From NCBI GenBank assembly GCA_037783415.1, contig JAZGTN010000008.1:1745501-1809500 (forward strand): a stretch of DNA of 64,000 nucleotides. The letters are read 5' to 3'. Origin of the DNA: Leptasterias polaris. Taxonomy: Eukaryota; Echinodermata; Asteroidea; Forcipulatida; Asteriidae. Under the pieces are notes generated by a model. The model worked only from the letters and a program-made list of their open reading frames with translations. It was not told where the DNA came from and made no database searches. Both the position numbers and the translations under genes were made by a program. Positions 1 to 11,182 of this stretch are shown here, piece by piece. The stretch's first letter is position 1; every line of letters begins with the position of its first letter.

Positions 1-1417
1 AATTTAACCCTACCTCTTTCTGATGTAGGCATTTTCTTGTAAGAGCGCGGATAATAGTCGCAGGGTCGTTTCACTTCCTAGTAATTTCATCAAACCTTGT
101 TATGGAATTATGAAACACTGAGAGCCTTTCTTGATGCAATATTAAACTTGTGGAAGCATCGTCTGCTGAGCTGAGCGACAGTTCCATTCTAGTATAAGAC
201 ATAGAGCTCAGGGCACTTTACATTATTAGTATTACTACGGGGATCAAGTTATATGCACTCGTTGAACCCTCAACGGTCCATGCAGAATGTTCAGCCTAGG
301 CATGTAATTGTGTAATGAATGTTGAACGGAACCCTTTTCCATACAGCGCGGCCATGTTGTTTTTCTTCTGCAGACACCCCGATGGAAAATGGGCCGTGTA
401 TTGACGGCTTTGCAGTGGCTACGGCCAGATAACTGAAAAGCCTATCCAACGGTATCGATGCAGCCAATGGCCACGGCCGTAGCCGAAGTTACTAGGTTTG
501 GACAATACCATAGGTAGTTCAGATACTTGGGGATAAGATGCGAACCGCCGGAGCAGCTATCAAATCTGCTTTGTTTTACTTTATCATGTTTGCCAAACAA
601 CACCACAAAGGTCTTAGGTGATCCATATGAGTAGGGATTGGAGGTGGGTGGGGGTATATCCCGGGTGAGACCGCCGTTATACGCAGTGGTGCCTCGGGGG
701 AAGAATTTGCATAATGATGCCCCTTCACCGACTTACTCTTTTGAAAGTGTTATCATAATCGCTATTGAAGCATGGATTTCCCATTATGTGACTCAACTAC
801 TAAAAACATTTTAACCGAAAATTTCTAGAGCTTGCCCTTCGTCTTGGTGGACACAGGCTGCTTCAAAACCCATGCCTGTCTTGATATATTTGTTGCACCA
901 CTGTAAACCGTAGACAAGAAAATGGATGGAAAGTCTTGTGGATACAAACTTTAGATATTTTGTGGATATAAATGATGTGCGTCCTGTTCTTGGAAGCTAA
1001 CAGGATGGAACTCTACAAGCCCGTCAGTCTTTAAAGACCCATGTGTTAACCAATGACGCTTAATTAAACTGCGCAGTCCCGAGGGAGACAAGCGATCAAA
1101 TACCAAGAGAGTCCGGTATTAAAGTGTGTCAGTGCCTTCTGACTTGCGTTGCTGACTCATTATACAAATAAAATGTCCGTGAATTTGGGTTTGTTATATT
1201 TTATATTTTATAATAATGTAGAAAAATTCATCCTCCCATGTACTGGGTTGGTTTTATTGCAGCATATAGATTTGTTCTCTTTCATGCATTTTTCATTTTA
1301 GAAACTGGAACAAATTTGTAGTAATGATGCTTCGAACCGTGTACAAATGATGGTCTCGTATACCTGTAACAATTTACATTTGTCTACGCATCGTGCATCA
1401 TAAATTTTCGAAATTGA
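1..1417. other. No gene recognised; possible decayed MITE at 392-500
   Basis: I see no exon, RNA gene or strong repeat here. The one exception is weak. Positions 392-430 and 470-500 carry GGCCGTGT and GCCGTAGCCGAAG blocks that resemble the ends of the Harbinger-like hairpin at 63357-63485, so a degenerate copy is possible. The rest is ordinary moderately AT-rich sequence. Confidence 0.3.
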
Positions 1418-1960
1418 ATGCTAACTTGCAAACGCAATGTTAAATTCTCAATCGAACAGACGGTCAAAAGAGTAAATCATGCAAACCGACTCATCTTTAA
1501 TTTTCCTCTTCTGTATGATATGCAGAAGCGTGTTGTTAATTTGGTTGGTGAAGGGTTGGGATCAGCGTTGCAACCTCTCTCCCACTGTAGGTCTGTAGCC
1601 AGCCTCTATCTTTTAACGGTAAATGTGCCTGATCAGCATGTGTCTGATCAGCATGTGAGCGTGAAACCATACTGTTTGCTTCTTCTCATCCCCTTTATAC
1701 TATTTGCTGGTAAAAAACAAAGAGCAATTTCAACAACCTTTTTTTCTACGTACTGCATCTCTTTGGAATTCCTTGCCTGGTGCATGTTTTCCCCCCATCC
1801 TACAATCCAGACTCTGTTTTAAGAGGATTCCTATACCTTTAGCTTCCCCGAATAGCTTTCATCTAAGATGTTTTTTCTATCCTTTAGTCCCTATTAGTAT
1901 GTTACCAAAAGTGGATTTTGTCCTTGCACAAAAAGACGAAACAAATAATAATAATAACAA
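1418..1960 (+). pseudogene. Decayed 3' end of a non-LTR retrotransposon (LINE ORF2 C-terminus)
   Basis: Two overlapping frames together resemble the C-terminal end of a LINE reverse transcriptase polyprotein. Frame one (about 1510-1620) reads DMQKRVVNLVGEGLG then LQPLSHCRSVASLYLL. Frame two (about 1730-1860) reads FFLRTASLWNSLPGACFPP then LQS. The spacing of a QKR...LSHRR-like block followed by an LWNSLP...FP block is characteristic of jockey/CR1-type elements. The shift between frames, and the absence of upstream RT motifs such as YxDD, show a 5'-truncated, frameshifted, dead copy. An A-rich (ATA)n stretch near 1945-1960 fits a LINE tail. Family rank is uncertain, but the LWNSLP block makes the retroelement origin fairly firm. 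Confidence 0.6.
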
Positions 1961-2619
1961 TTATAAACTTAAAATAACAAACCTTTAGCATATCTATTTA
2001 AGACGCACCTTTCGACTACCAGAAATCCACACCGTATTCCCCCATTTTGTATATTTTCTTTGTTTTATGACAAACAGGCCAAGTTAAAAAACAAAACAAA
2101 AAACTCAAACTGACTGTGTTAATCGAGTAACTCCTGAAAACACCAGATACGTTTGTCGTTAATTGACGGTAACTTCATTGCATGCCCTATCAATAATATG
2201 TTGGCTTTCAGACAGTTTTAAGTCTAGTGCCAACATGAAAACGTAATTTGGATGTCATCTGGGGCAACTCGCAAATATCAACTTCGGGGAAAAAACACGG
2301 TACCATCGATCAATAAAGTCAACATTTATTCTGTTGGGATTTGATGTTTAAATACTGAATGTAGGTGTGGGTGATTGTAATGTTAAAAATCCAACGTGAC
2401 AATTAAATTCACCGCTAACTCGGTAATCAAAATAATCATTCATGTAAACATTCAAGCAATGTTTACTGCTTTTGAGTTAATTATTTGGTGGAGATCTACA
2501 ATAGGAGATCTGCAATGTATGTCTACTACAACCCACCACACTACAGTGCAGGATCATGATGCAGACTAGGCCTAATGTAGACCATACGTTATGCTGCTGC
2601 ACAAAGTTATAGCGTGCAT
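1961..2619. other. Intergenic, nothing recognised
   Basis: AT-rich sequence between the LINE remnant and the GGGTCA-type element. I see no open frame with protein-like composition and no clear repeat. Confidence 0.4.
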
Positions 2620-2862
2620 ACACTCTAAACAAACTCCCAGATCAGAGTTGACCCGGATTTCAGAAGATCCTGACCCAATTCCGGGTCAGACTGACCCATT
2701 TCCGGGTCGAGCTGACCCATTTCCGGGTCGAGCTGACCCATTTCCGGGTCGAGCTGACCTGGAAAGTGGATTATATACAGATTCCGGGTCTGTATGACCC
2801 GGAAATGAGTCAGGCCCACGGAACTCGGATCTGGGTCAACTCTGACCCGGTTTTCGGAGTGT
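2620..2862. mobile_element. F4 inverted-repeat element with GGGTCA/TGACCC tandem motifs
   Basis: It begins ACACTCTAAA and ends GGAGTGT, an inverted pair shared by five other loci (about 23927, 33123, 48270, 53551 and 56090). The interior is a short tandem array of a 21-bp unit containing TTTCCGGGTCGAGCTGACCC, with inverted half-sites. Positions 2683-2697 read GGGTCAGACTGACCC, a 3-bp-spaced palindrome. No protein is encoded; open frames here are repeat artefacts. It is probably a non-autonomous DNA element, superfamily unknown. Confidence 0.6.
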
Positions 2863-3611
2863 ATTATAATGAATTTAGCAACATTTTAATGATTCTCATT
2901 ATATGAAAAAGGGCCATGTTTAATGCCCTCTAGCCCCTGGTTTAACTTTGGTTATATGGTTTGAACGGGAGAAAACCCAAAATGGCTGCACAAGTTCTGT
3001 AACAGCCTTGTGGTTTTCATGATGCTCTAACCGACTCCGTGATTGTTTTGTTGCTCTTAAGGGGAGGGCCGCGTCTTGGTTCATTTTTGATTTACACAAC
3101 GATGAAGGCAAAGTTTTTGACTGTTTACGTTTCATCAATGTTTCTCCCCCGCACGCTCCTCATACATCATCGTCTTGTCTGTTGACCGTACCTTGAGCTA
3201 GTCCGGGGCCGGCTCTAACTCCCGAGTACAGCCCGCAGCTTCGACAACAACGAAGTTTGGGTCTAAATTTAGGTGCACCCTCTGAAAGCATGGATGAAGC
3301 AATTAGAACCCGCATCTGAGGCTTGCTCGGCACAGCCGTATATACTCGACGACCTGAAGATAGATCTAGGGTGATCTGATCAAGAATGATGGAAAATGGA
3401 TGTTCGATGTTGATGATGGATGATGTGGATACACTATTCTGATCAGGTTAACATGGGATGGTCCTCACTTATGGTCTGACATTTCACACACACATGGAGG
3501 GCTTGACTATACAACAGCTTGTGGTTTCATTGTAAACCAGTAGGCCCATGGCATGGTCTGACGTAAATCTTTGCCGATCAGGAATGTTTTTCTTCATAGT
3601 CTTTCCTTTAA
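2863..3611. other. Intergenic, nothing recognised
   Basis: No gene or repeat could be supported. The sequence is less AT-rich than its flanks around 3140-3260. Confidence 0.35.
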
Positions 3612-4690
3612 CATCAAAGATTTCCCTCTGCCTTCATATTATTTCCTTCTGCCTTCATATTATTTCCTTCTGCCTTCATAGTATTTTCTTTTGCCTTCAT
3701 ATTATTTCCCTCTGCCTTCATAAATTTCCCTCTGCCTTCCTAGATTTCCCTCTGCTTTCATATACTTCCCTCTGCCGTCATAGATTTCACTCTTCCTTCA
3801 TAATTTATATTTCCCTCTGCCTTCATGTTATTTCCCTCTGCCTTCGTAGATTTTACTCTGCCTTCGTAGATTTTACTCTGCCTTCACAGATTTCCCTCTG
3901 CCTTTGTTGATTTTACTTTGCCTTCACAGATTTCACTCTTCCTTTGTAGATTTTACTCTACCTTCACAGATTTCCCTCTGCCTTCGTAGATTTTACTCTG
4001 CCTTCACAGATTTCCCTCTGCCTTCACAGATTTCCCTCTGCCTTTGTTGATTTTACTCTGCCTTCACAGATTTCACTCTTCCTTCGTAGATTTTACTCTG
4101 CCTTCACAGATTTCCCTCTGCCTTTGTTGATTTTACTCTGCCTTCACAGATTTCACTCTTCCTTTGTAGATTTTACTCTACCTTCACAGATTTCACTCTT
4201 CCTTCGTAGATTTTACTCTGCCTTCGTAGATTTTACTCTGCCTTCGTAGATTTTACTCTGCCTTCACAGATTTCACTCTTCCTTCGTAGATTTTACTCTG
4301 CCTTCACAGATTTCCCTCTGCCTTTGTTGATTTTACTCTGCCTTCACAGATTTCCCTCTTCCTTCGTAGATTTTATTCTGCTTTCACATATTTCACTCTG
4401 CCTTCATAGATTCCTCTCTGCCTTCGTAGATTTCACTTTGCCTTCGTAAATTTCACTCTGCTTTTATAGAATTCCCTCCGCTTTCATATTTCCCTTTACC
4501 TTCATGTTATAATTAACTCTGCCTTCATAATTTTCCTTCCGCCTCCCTAGATTCCACTCTGTCTTATTTATTTCCCTCTGCCTTCATATATTTCCATCTG
4601 CCTTCATAGGTTTCCCTTTACGTTCGTAATATATCATTTCCCCCTGCCGTCATAATTTTCCTTTTGACTTCATAGATTTCCCTCTGTCGT
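3612..4690. repeat. Degenerate 20-bp minisatellite (CCTTCACAGATTTCCCTCTG type)
   Basis: About 1.08 kb of head-to-tail units of roughly 20 bp. The core is CTCTGCCTTC followed by A/G-TAGATTT. Two alternating variants occur, CACAGATTTCCCTCTG and CGTAGATTTTACTCTG. In the middle (about 3840-4370) they form higher-order pairs and triplets, while both ends are more divergent. The array is strongly strand-asymmetric and pyrimidine-rich. The short open frame in its first part is a repeat artefact. Confidence 0.9.
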
Positions 4691-4860
4691 AATGCACAAT
4701 TTGTCCCTTTTCATTTGTGGTATTATGGTTTGTAAATCCTTAACAATGTAACACTCCGAAGGTTCAGGAGGTTTGGCCTCCAGGTTTTTGCCTTTACTTG
4801 CTGGGTCACATGACCCAGAGGAACAACATGACATGTTGTTCATTAATTGGTTATACAATA

Positions 4861-5029
4861 GACCTTATGCATGTGACGTCATTTGAGTAGGGCGCCCCCA
4901 CCTAGAGGTCAAAAGGAAGATGCTCATTGGCCAGTCTTGTGCGCCGCGCGTACAAATCAGCGCGTTTCTATTGTTTCATCATCAGTTTACCTCTAAGATG
5001 GCGGCTTGGTGACGTCAATGCATAAGGTC
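4861..5029 (+). mobile_element. F2 MITE copy 1 (169 bp, TA target)
   Basis: The terminal inverted repeats GACCTTATGCA and TGCATAAGGTC are flanked on both sides by TA (4859-4860 and 5030-5031). The body contains two perfect TGACGTCA palindromes (4874-4881 and 5010-5017), an ATTGGCC (inverted CCAAT) block and AAGATGGCGGC (4995-5005). Two other copies have the same length and very similar sequence (28731-28899 inverted, 51686-51854 direct), and one is internally deleted (21461-21584). It has no coding capacity. The TA duplication suggests a Tc1/mariner- or other TA-targeting superfamily, but no transposase is present to confirm it. Confidence 0.85.
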
Positions 5030-5524
5030 TATTGTGTGAGATTGTTACGGGAACTGGGGGAAATATTGTTTACTCTTTAAATTTTTGGTTGTTGAAATGG
5101 ACTTGGAATCCAAAATATCATGCTAATTTTGCTTACTTTGCTTTGCTGTTTAGCACGATGTTTACTTGCTTTAATTGATCTGAAGTTTCAGATTGTGGTT
5201 CAAAAATTGTCTAAAACCTTCAACCACGGCTTCACCTGAACCTAATTGTTTTCCTACCACTTATTACAAACCTACTGTATAATTGCTATTAATCAATTAT
5301 TTATATTGCGTATACATTGTAACAGCCAACTTTACCATAAATATGTCACTGTGTAACTGAATGTAATGTTAAACTATGTACTTGAATTAAGATGAATGGA
5401 AAACGATGAAATAAATGTTAATAAGGTTAATAATAATAACAAATCATAAGTACCTGAATTTGGGGCCAGTTTGTTAAATGGCCTATACATTACATTTTTA
5501 GTAATCAAAATAAAATCAAATAAT
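5030..5524. other. Intergenic, AT-rich
   Basis: No gene or clear repeat seen. The composition is AT-rich with several AATAAA-like words that I would not call polyadenylation sites without a gene. Confidence 0.35.
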
Positions 5525-5664
5525 AAACCACAAGGGAAACTGACTGGGTAATTTTTTTAATGATTTTGGGTTGAACAAAGAAAAATTGACTAGAGCGGGA
5601 TTTGAACCAACGACCTCCGGTTTAACGCGCCGGCGCTCTACCAACTGAGCTATCTAGCCCTATG
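5525..5664 (-). mobile_element. tRNA-derived SINE with intact A and B boxes
   Basis: On the minus strand, positions 5662-5591 read as a tRNA-like head. The acceptor is GGGCTAG, the D arm is GCTCAGTTGGTAGAGC (internal A box), and the B box is GGTTCAAATCC. The anticodon stem is imperfect (CCGG/CCGG around CGCGTTAAA), and position 33 is not a T in the natural folding, so I doubt it is a working tRNA. Downstream on the minus strand is a conserved body (about 5590-5525: TCAATTTTTCTTTGTTCAAC then ACCCAGTCAGTTTCCC). That body recurs without the head at 10858-10965, which supports a SINE rather than a tRNA gene. Confidence 0.65.
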
Positions 5665-6150
5665 TTGGCGCCTGGCGGTCCCCCTATTTTGTCAATATCT
5701 TTGTTCGGTGGGTGCCAGTCAGAAGCGGAAATTGCGGATACAATGTTCAAAGACAGTACATATATAGACCCTTTTCAAAACCACTGCTTTGGCTTATAGG
5801 CTTCGGCTTTGGCTTTGTCAGTCATTTTGAAAACGTGCACATTCGGTACGGTACTTCAAACAGGCGGACGGTGCCTACAAGCCGGAGCCATATACCGAGA
5901 CGCGGTTTTGAAAGTGGCCATTTTATAGTGTCAGAAGGCCGGACTATGCACAAAGTAAATTCCTTATAGTACAGAAGTTGTTATTGAATGATATGTTGAA
6001 TTCACTAACCTTTTTGGTTGATTGCTAAGGACCAACTGTCTATTATTGGTGCCTTTCTTTATTCGCTTAGTGTACTGTTTCTTGGAAAGCGCTGTGGTAC
6101 CCAGTGTAAGAGCGCTCTGTAAATGTCTGTTAGCATCGCGTCTTGATCCA
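5665..6150. other. Intergenic, nothing recognised
   Basis: Short open frames on both strands overlap each other and have no recognisable domain. TGTCAATATCTTT near 5689 recurs in inverted form next to the second SINE body near 10955-10965. Confidence 0.3.
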
Positions 6151-6342
6151 AGTGACGTCATCACACGGTAAATCTTGGTTGCGCCATTTTGGGAGTAAGA
6201 ATCTCCACGTGTTAACTGTGCAGTGCACATTGATAGGCGACGCGAGTGCACTTATAGACGCACACCAGTGAGTTTTCATGCAAAGTTGACTCTTAAAAAG
6301 GCAGACCATGGGCAGAGAGAGTAGCTGCATGTGACGTCAGTG
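6151..6342. mobile_element. F7 element copy 1, TGACGTCA-bearing ends
   Basis: The left end contains TGACGTCATCACACGGTAAA (TGACGTCA at 6153-6160), followed by GCGCCATTTTGG. The right end contains GGCAGACC and GTGACGTCAGTG (TGACGTCA at 6332-6339). The same pair of ends, in the same order, is found at 22857-23538, where another MITE sits inside. The two ends are inverted relative to each other, suggesting terminal inverted repeats of about 16 bp. Non-autonomous; family unknown. Confidence 0.55.
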
Positions 6343-9300
6343 CAAGCTAAACATTGTGAAATTAAAATTGAAATGTTCTTTTTTGGGAGCATTTTCAGAG
6401 TTTTTTTTTATAGTCGTTGGAGCCATTCATAATATAGAAGTGATTTCTAATGCATTGGCGTCACACTTACTAAAACCCTTTCGCGTCAATTCCTGAAGGT
6501 TGTAAAGGGTACTTGAAACAGTTGTCAACATTTATATTCAGCTCAAAATGTGTTTGTCTTCACTAATTTTGCAACACTTTAATGTCAAGTTTTACTGTAG
6601 GCATAAGGCCTACAAAAATGCCTTTGTTTTTATGATAAGTTTGAACCCTCTTCGCCGTCTTAGTATTTTTTGTTTAAAGGTGTGTTATAATTTTATATGT
6701 GATTGCTAAACGGATATTTAGGCCTGTTGAAAACAGGCATTTGTAATATGTAACTTGACTAGGTCATAAATTGCTGCAGATAGGACCAGTCAAACTGCAC
6801 AATTTGATTTGTCATTGTTATTATATACATTTGTGTGTTCTAGTGTCAGGATTTGAATGATGAATATTTTACATTAAATACATTTCCCATTAGAACCCAA
6901 TCACAACATCCATATTTTCATCTTGTGTATTATTCATGTGTCGGAACCGAGGCTGGTATAATTAAAATTGCCGGTTCATCTTCTGCAGGCTTAAATCATG
7001 GTATAATCAAAGATATGAACACACGCACTGTGTGGGCTGGAGATTACTGCACCGTCTGATACCTGGCCTCCCCTGCCCTGCTGCTCACAGTGTACAACCT
7101 TTCCTGCACCCCAAAACCTCACCCTGCAAAACCCCAAGCGCTACATAAACCTGATTCCCAGGTAAAACCCAACCACTTATCCACAAGCAAAGCAATCAAC
7201 GCGTAATCAGTGGCACGTGCTATCAACGCGGCCCCTCACACTGCGCTTCCCACGTATACGGAATTAACTTTGGCGGGAGCAAAGGGAAGCCTCGCACCTC
7301 ATGAGCGCGAGCAAGTGCGCAAAACAGGTACTTCTCTTGTTTAAGTGCTGTTTACTGGATGACCGAGCAACGCATCCGCACATTTGTCCCGCTCTCGTAA
7401 CCTCGACCACTGGTGAGCTTTTTAACGAATCACATGCAACATCGTTGGTATGGGCCTATACGATCGTAAAGCTCAACTGGCTTTTACTGCCGCATCATCG
7501 TTTTGAAACGACCTGCAGTTTTCTCTGACGGAGTATTATGAGACCCGTGCCAAGTGAGGCGTGTTAAATCGCTGTTTGGACTTGGAGGTCGCCGGCGAAC
7601 AGCACTCTGCGCGACAAACAATTACCGTTGCACGAGTGCTATTGTTTCTGCACTAGTAATAATTAATATTTCCTTCGCCAGACACTATAGGTTTTTATAA
7701 CTGGCACGGGAGAGACGATATTTTCTCCGGGAACTTGTAAACGCACTGCGTGTCTCGTAATATTCGACAGTTCACGTACATCGCACCGAATTGACACTGA
7801 AATCTGCTGTACATAAATACACACACGTACGCTGCCACCTGGACAACGTGTTGCATTATAATTGAAAAACAATCCTGCTCAAAAAACAGTGAAACTACTG
7901 CCCACTGAAAAAAATATCCATGCCGTCTGTAGAGCAGATCTGCTTATTAACCAGTTATCGCCTTTTAGGACTATGAGGTTTTCAAGAGGTAATGTCATGT
8001 CGGGCGGCTTCAATGTGTTACGTGGAAGTCACCCGTCAACAACAAACACCTAAAATATTGAAACACACTCAGCAACTGCAGACAGTGCACTTGAACGATT
8101 TTTGTTCTTCTCTTCAGCGATCTGATGAACACTTTCCTATCCCACTCTACAGGAGCATTACCTGGAATGGCTGAAATAAGTGCTACTTAGCCTCATCAAG
8201 GAAATTGAGACTTCGTTTACCTGTATTACGAGAGGTCTCTTTGCTGTGGGGAAATTTTCAGGTCAACTCGCTGTTTGGAGGAAGGTAAGAGTAAGACCTT
8301 AAAGGAAGACTCACATTCTCACAAATTATTTGAAATCCATTTTGGCTATTCCACGTTAATGGGCCAAAAGATGTAAGAGTGGCATGGGCGAGTGAGACAA
8401 AACTGTAACTATTGTGTCGCCGTCTTTTCCTGTATTATACATTCCAAAACTGATCACGATTGTACATAGCACAATTTTCTATAAATTAATCTGAGACCTT
8501 TAGAAACTAAAAGGTCATTTGAAAAGTGTGACGTATAAAACAAAGACAGTGACCTGGAAAGAGAAAAGAAAAAGTACAACATATTGTACCAGTGACATTC
8601 CCAGGCCTTTAAGATTGTAAGCAGTAAAACTGAGCTATTTCCGTGTGTAATTAAGGAAATAATAATGGGAAACAAGTCACAAACGAACATTGGACAAATG
8701 CTTGCTTTCGTTTAGGGTAACTATCCCTACGGGTCTGTATAATTGGTATCTGGACAACATTAGGCCATCAATCTATTTGCATAGGGCCAACTTCTACCAA
8801 ATGATAACTGACATCTGTCCTCGTTCCATACGTATAAATCTTGCAGATTTATCTCCTCCAATGGTTTCTTATTAAATACTTAGTCATTTAACCGTTTTAT
8901 AAACCGCAGCACTCATGTACACTGAACACAAAATTACATGACAACATACTTCATTTTTTTTAAACATAAATTACTGTCCCATGTTCCCTTCCCGTTTCAA
9001 AATGTATTGCCCATTATAGTAATGGAGTTTACCAGTCTATCCGAAATCACAATGATTGTGACTCAGAGAAACACAATCAGTGAAGGCAATAAATGAACTG
9101 ACCCTTATCGTGCCGTTTTGCGAAATGTTTAAAAGTGAGTGCATATTATTATAATAATGAAAAGGACGAAGTTCAACATTTTACTCTTTTCACCAAGAAT
9201 AATGACTGACTTTGCTCTGCATGGCTGCCTCTCTTCGCTATTTGCATCTTTACGATATAATTGTACATCGTAACGTCATTCAGTTTCGGTTTTCGACGGA

Positions 9301-9355
9301 CGGTTTGATAAAAACCAACACACGGACCGTTCTTCATTATACTGTGCCGGGTACC
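6343..9355. other. 3-kb stretch without recognised genes
   Basis: I read both strands and found only short open frames without family resemblance. Around 7050-7650 the sequence is GC-richer with more CpG than its neighbours, which could mark a regulatory region or exon, but no open frame there is convincing. No strong hairpin element was noticed. Confidence 0.3.
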
Positions 9356-9359
9356 TTAA

Positions 9360-9739
9360 AGGCAAAGTATACTTTTAGTTTTGGGAACCATTCGATTGTT
9401 TTAATCCTATATAAATGTAGATAGGCCTGTATACAATCAAACCAACCTGCGAACAATGCATTTCAAAAGGTGGTCGCGTTTTTGAGATATCGCCGAAAAA
9501 ACCGGAGCGAATATAACCACACTAGAAGATTATTCCCAATAGGAATACACAATCTGAGAAACGTTTCTGACAAAAACGTTTCTCAGATTCAAATTTGGGG
9601 CCATAAAATCATAATCACATTACTTCGAAGTGAAATGATTCTAAAAATGCTTTATACTATCCAAAGCTGATGTACTTCTTACCAAGTAAGTTTTTATTGC
9701 CATTCATTTTCAGAGTCATTACCAAAGGTATACGACCCT
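9360..9739. mobile_element. F1 MITE copy a, TTAA-flanked
   Basis: It is flanked by TTAA at 9356-9359 and 9740-9743. The terminal inverted repeats begin AGGCAAAGTATAC and, from the other side, AGGGTCGTATACC, each followed by a TTGGT-like block. Near the centre a strong hairpin pairs AATCTGAGAAACGTTT with AAACGTTTCTCAGATT. Similar central hairpins occur in the copies at 45768 and 53001. The TTAA target suggests piggyBac or Kolobok machinery acting in trans. Non-coding. Confidence 0.75.
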
Positions 9740-9743
9740 TTAA

Positions 9744-10098
9744 AGGCCCTGTACACTATTGGTAAGATCGAAAAACACAAATGTTCACAGATTCACACAT
9801 AACTTACATGATTTAAAGTAAGTAATGGTAGAAAGGGTTCCTTAAAATATTTCTGCCTAAAATGCTATCGTTTCTGAGAAATGAGTAAAACAATAGTTTT
9901 TATCGCGCGCGATAATAAACTCGATGTTTGAAAAACAGAAAACACATAAGGTCTATTTTCACTATTTTCTCGTGACCTCGATGACCAATTGAGCTCAAAT
10001 TTTCACAGGTTTGTTATTTCATGTATGTGGTTGATTACACAAAACATGAACACTGTCTGTGATTATTTTGTCAGCTCTACCAATCCTGTATAATACCT
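9744..10098. mobile_element. F1 MITE copy b, sharing one TTAA with copy a
   Basis: The left TTAA (9740-9743) is the right TTAA of the preceding element. The right TTAA is 10099-10102. Terminal sequences AGGCCCTGTACAC and inverted AGGTATTATACAGG are followed on both sides by ATTGGTA. The interior differs from copy a and is closer to 35872-36232 and 43091-43420 (CACAAA...ACTTACATG, ATCGCGCGCGATAA, TTTCACAGGTTTGTT), so it is a different subfamily using the same target sequence. Confidence 0.75.
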
Positions 10099-10195
10099 TT
10101 AAGCATAACATGTAGCAAGAGAGTATAATTTTTTTTACAGAAAGCAAAATATGAATGAACTTGTATACTTAAAAAAGGGAATCCAAAATTACTGA

Positions 10196-10244
10196 AATTG
10201 TTGATGATAATAATAATTGTAATATTATCAATAATAATAATAAC
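10196..10244. repeat. ATA/ATT microsatellite
   Basis: Interrupted (ATA)n/(AAT)n run with no associated SINE tail visible. Confidence 0.6.
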
Positions 10245-10514
10245 AACTTTACTATGCGCAGTTTGCCATAAAGTGTTCAAGTGCGCATTAAGGGTAGTAG
10301 CACAATTGTTAAATTAAGCACAGTAAATGAAAAAAGGAAAAACAACAATGTAAAACAGTTATAATTAACCAGTAACCGTACAGGCTTTGAGGAAGCTGCA
10401 TCAAGAAGTAACTTTTTCACATGTTTACTCTGCTGTAGGCTGGACTCTTTTTACTCTCCCACATGAATACAAAGTAGACGTACATAGTCACTTTCACAAA
10501 GTAGTGGGCCTATA

Positions 10515-10778
10515 CAGCAATCCTTCACCGATCTTGAACTCTTGGTGGCAGCAGATACCGCCATTATTGCGGTGGTACCTGGGTGGTACTGCGCTGCCTA
10601 GCGACGGGTTTAAGCGATTTGCAAAGTGAAAGTCCAGTAACCCGCGACTGATCAAATGATCGCCGTGTAGCCCAAACCTTATACCAGTCGCTAGGCAGCG
10701 CAGTACCACCCAGGTACACCGCAGTAATGGAGGCATATCTGCTGCCACCAAGAGTTCAAGATCGGTGAAGGATTGCTG
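10515..10778. mobile_element. F5 palindromic MITE copy 1 (264 bp, TA target)
   Basis: It begins CAGCAATCCTTCACCGATCT and ends with its complement, flanked by TA (10513-10514 and 10779-10780). The inverted arms are about 80-100 bp and include TGGGTGGTACTGCGCTGCC, leaving a short unique centre (GCAAAGTGAAAGTCC...). Nearly identical copies lie at 38378-38641 (same orientation) and 51099-51374 (opposite). Open frames across it on either strand are a consequence of the palindrome. Probably a TA-targeting non-autonomous element. Confidence 0.9.
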
Positions 10779-10857
10779 TATACACGAATACATTAATGCA
10801 TGCATCAGCTCCTACATCAAATGAAGAATCATTTTTGAGAAATATATGCAATAGGCC

Positions 10858-10965
10858 TCGCTCAATTAAATCAAAACTAAAAACCACGAGTGAAACTGAC
10901 TGGGTAAATTTTAAATAATATTGGGTTAAACGAAGAAAAATTGGCACCCCGAAAAAAAGATATTG
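10858..10965 (-). mobile_element. Headless SINE body fragment
   Basis: Minus-strand sequence matches the body of the SINE at 5525-5664 (CCAATTTTTCTTCGTTTAAC, then ACCCAGTCAGTTTCACTC), but the tRNA-like head is missing. In its place is a CGGGGTGCC block followed by AAAGATATTGACA-type sequence in inverted order. It abuts a tRNA-Leu SINE fragment. Confidence 0.55.
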
Positions 10966-10988
10966 ACAGAATATCGTGACAGAATATC

Positions 10989-11130
10989 GTGTCGTGGCCG
11001 AGCGGATAAGAGCACCGGACTCAAGCTCTGGTGTTTCTGTTCAGCAGAGTGTGGGTTCGAGTCCCGGTCGTGACACTTGTGTCCTTATTAAGCAAGACAC
11101 TTAACCATTATTGCTTCGTCCTTCAATATG
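10989..11130 (+). mobile_element. tRNA-Leu(CAA)-derived SINE, 3'-truncated
   Basis: Positions 10989-11076 (88 nt) form a tRNA-Leu-like head. The acceptor GTGTCGT pairs with GTGACAC. The anticodon loop is CTCAAGC with anticodon CAA, there is a long variable arm, and the B box is GGTTCGAGTCC. The downstream body (CTTGTGTCCTTATTAAGCAA, then GCTTCGTCC) matches the SINEs at 16021, 18598, 24436 and 37826. A 13-bp tandem duplication of GACAGAATATCGT precedes it. Five copies with the same head argue for a SINE rather than a functional tRNA gene. Confidence 0.75.
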
Positions 11131-11182
11131 CCTACTGTGCTAGTTGTTGCACTTAAACACGTTGGTAAAACAGTTAGTTAAA

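Noticed and set aside
4670..4858. 62-residue minus-strand ORF with CCSSGSC
   Set aside because: Adjacent to the minisatellite end; no recognised family, and the start lies at the border of a MITE.
5591..5662. Functional tRNA-Asn-like gene on the minus strand
   Set aside because: The anticodon stem is imperfect, the base before the anticodon is not T, and the sequence continues into a repeated SINE body.
10989..11076. Functional tRNA-Leu(CAA) gene
   Set aside because: The same head occurs at five places followed by a shared SINE body and (ATT)n tails; a single functional gene would not carry that body. Folding scores could still test each copy.
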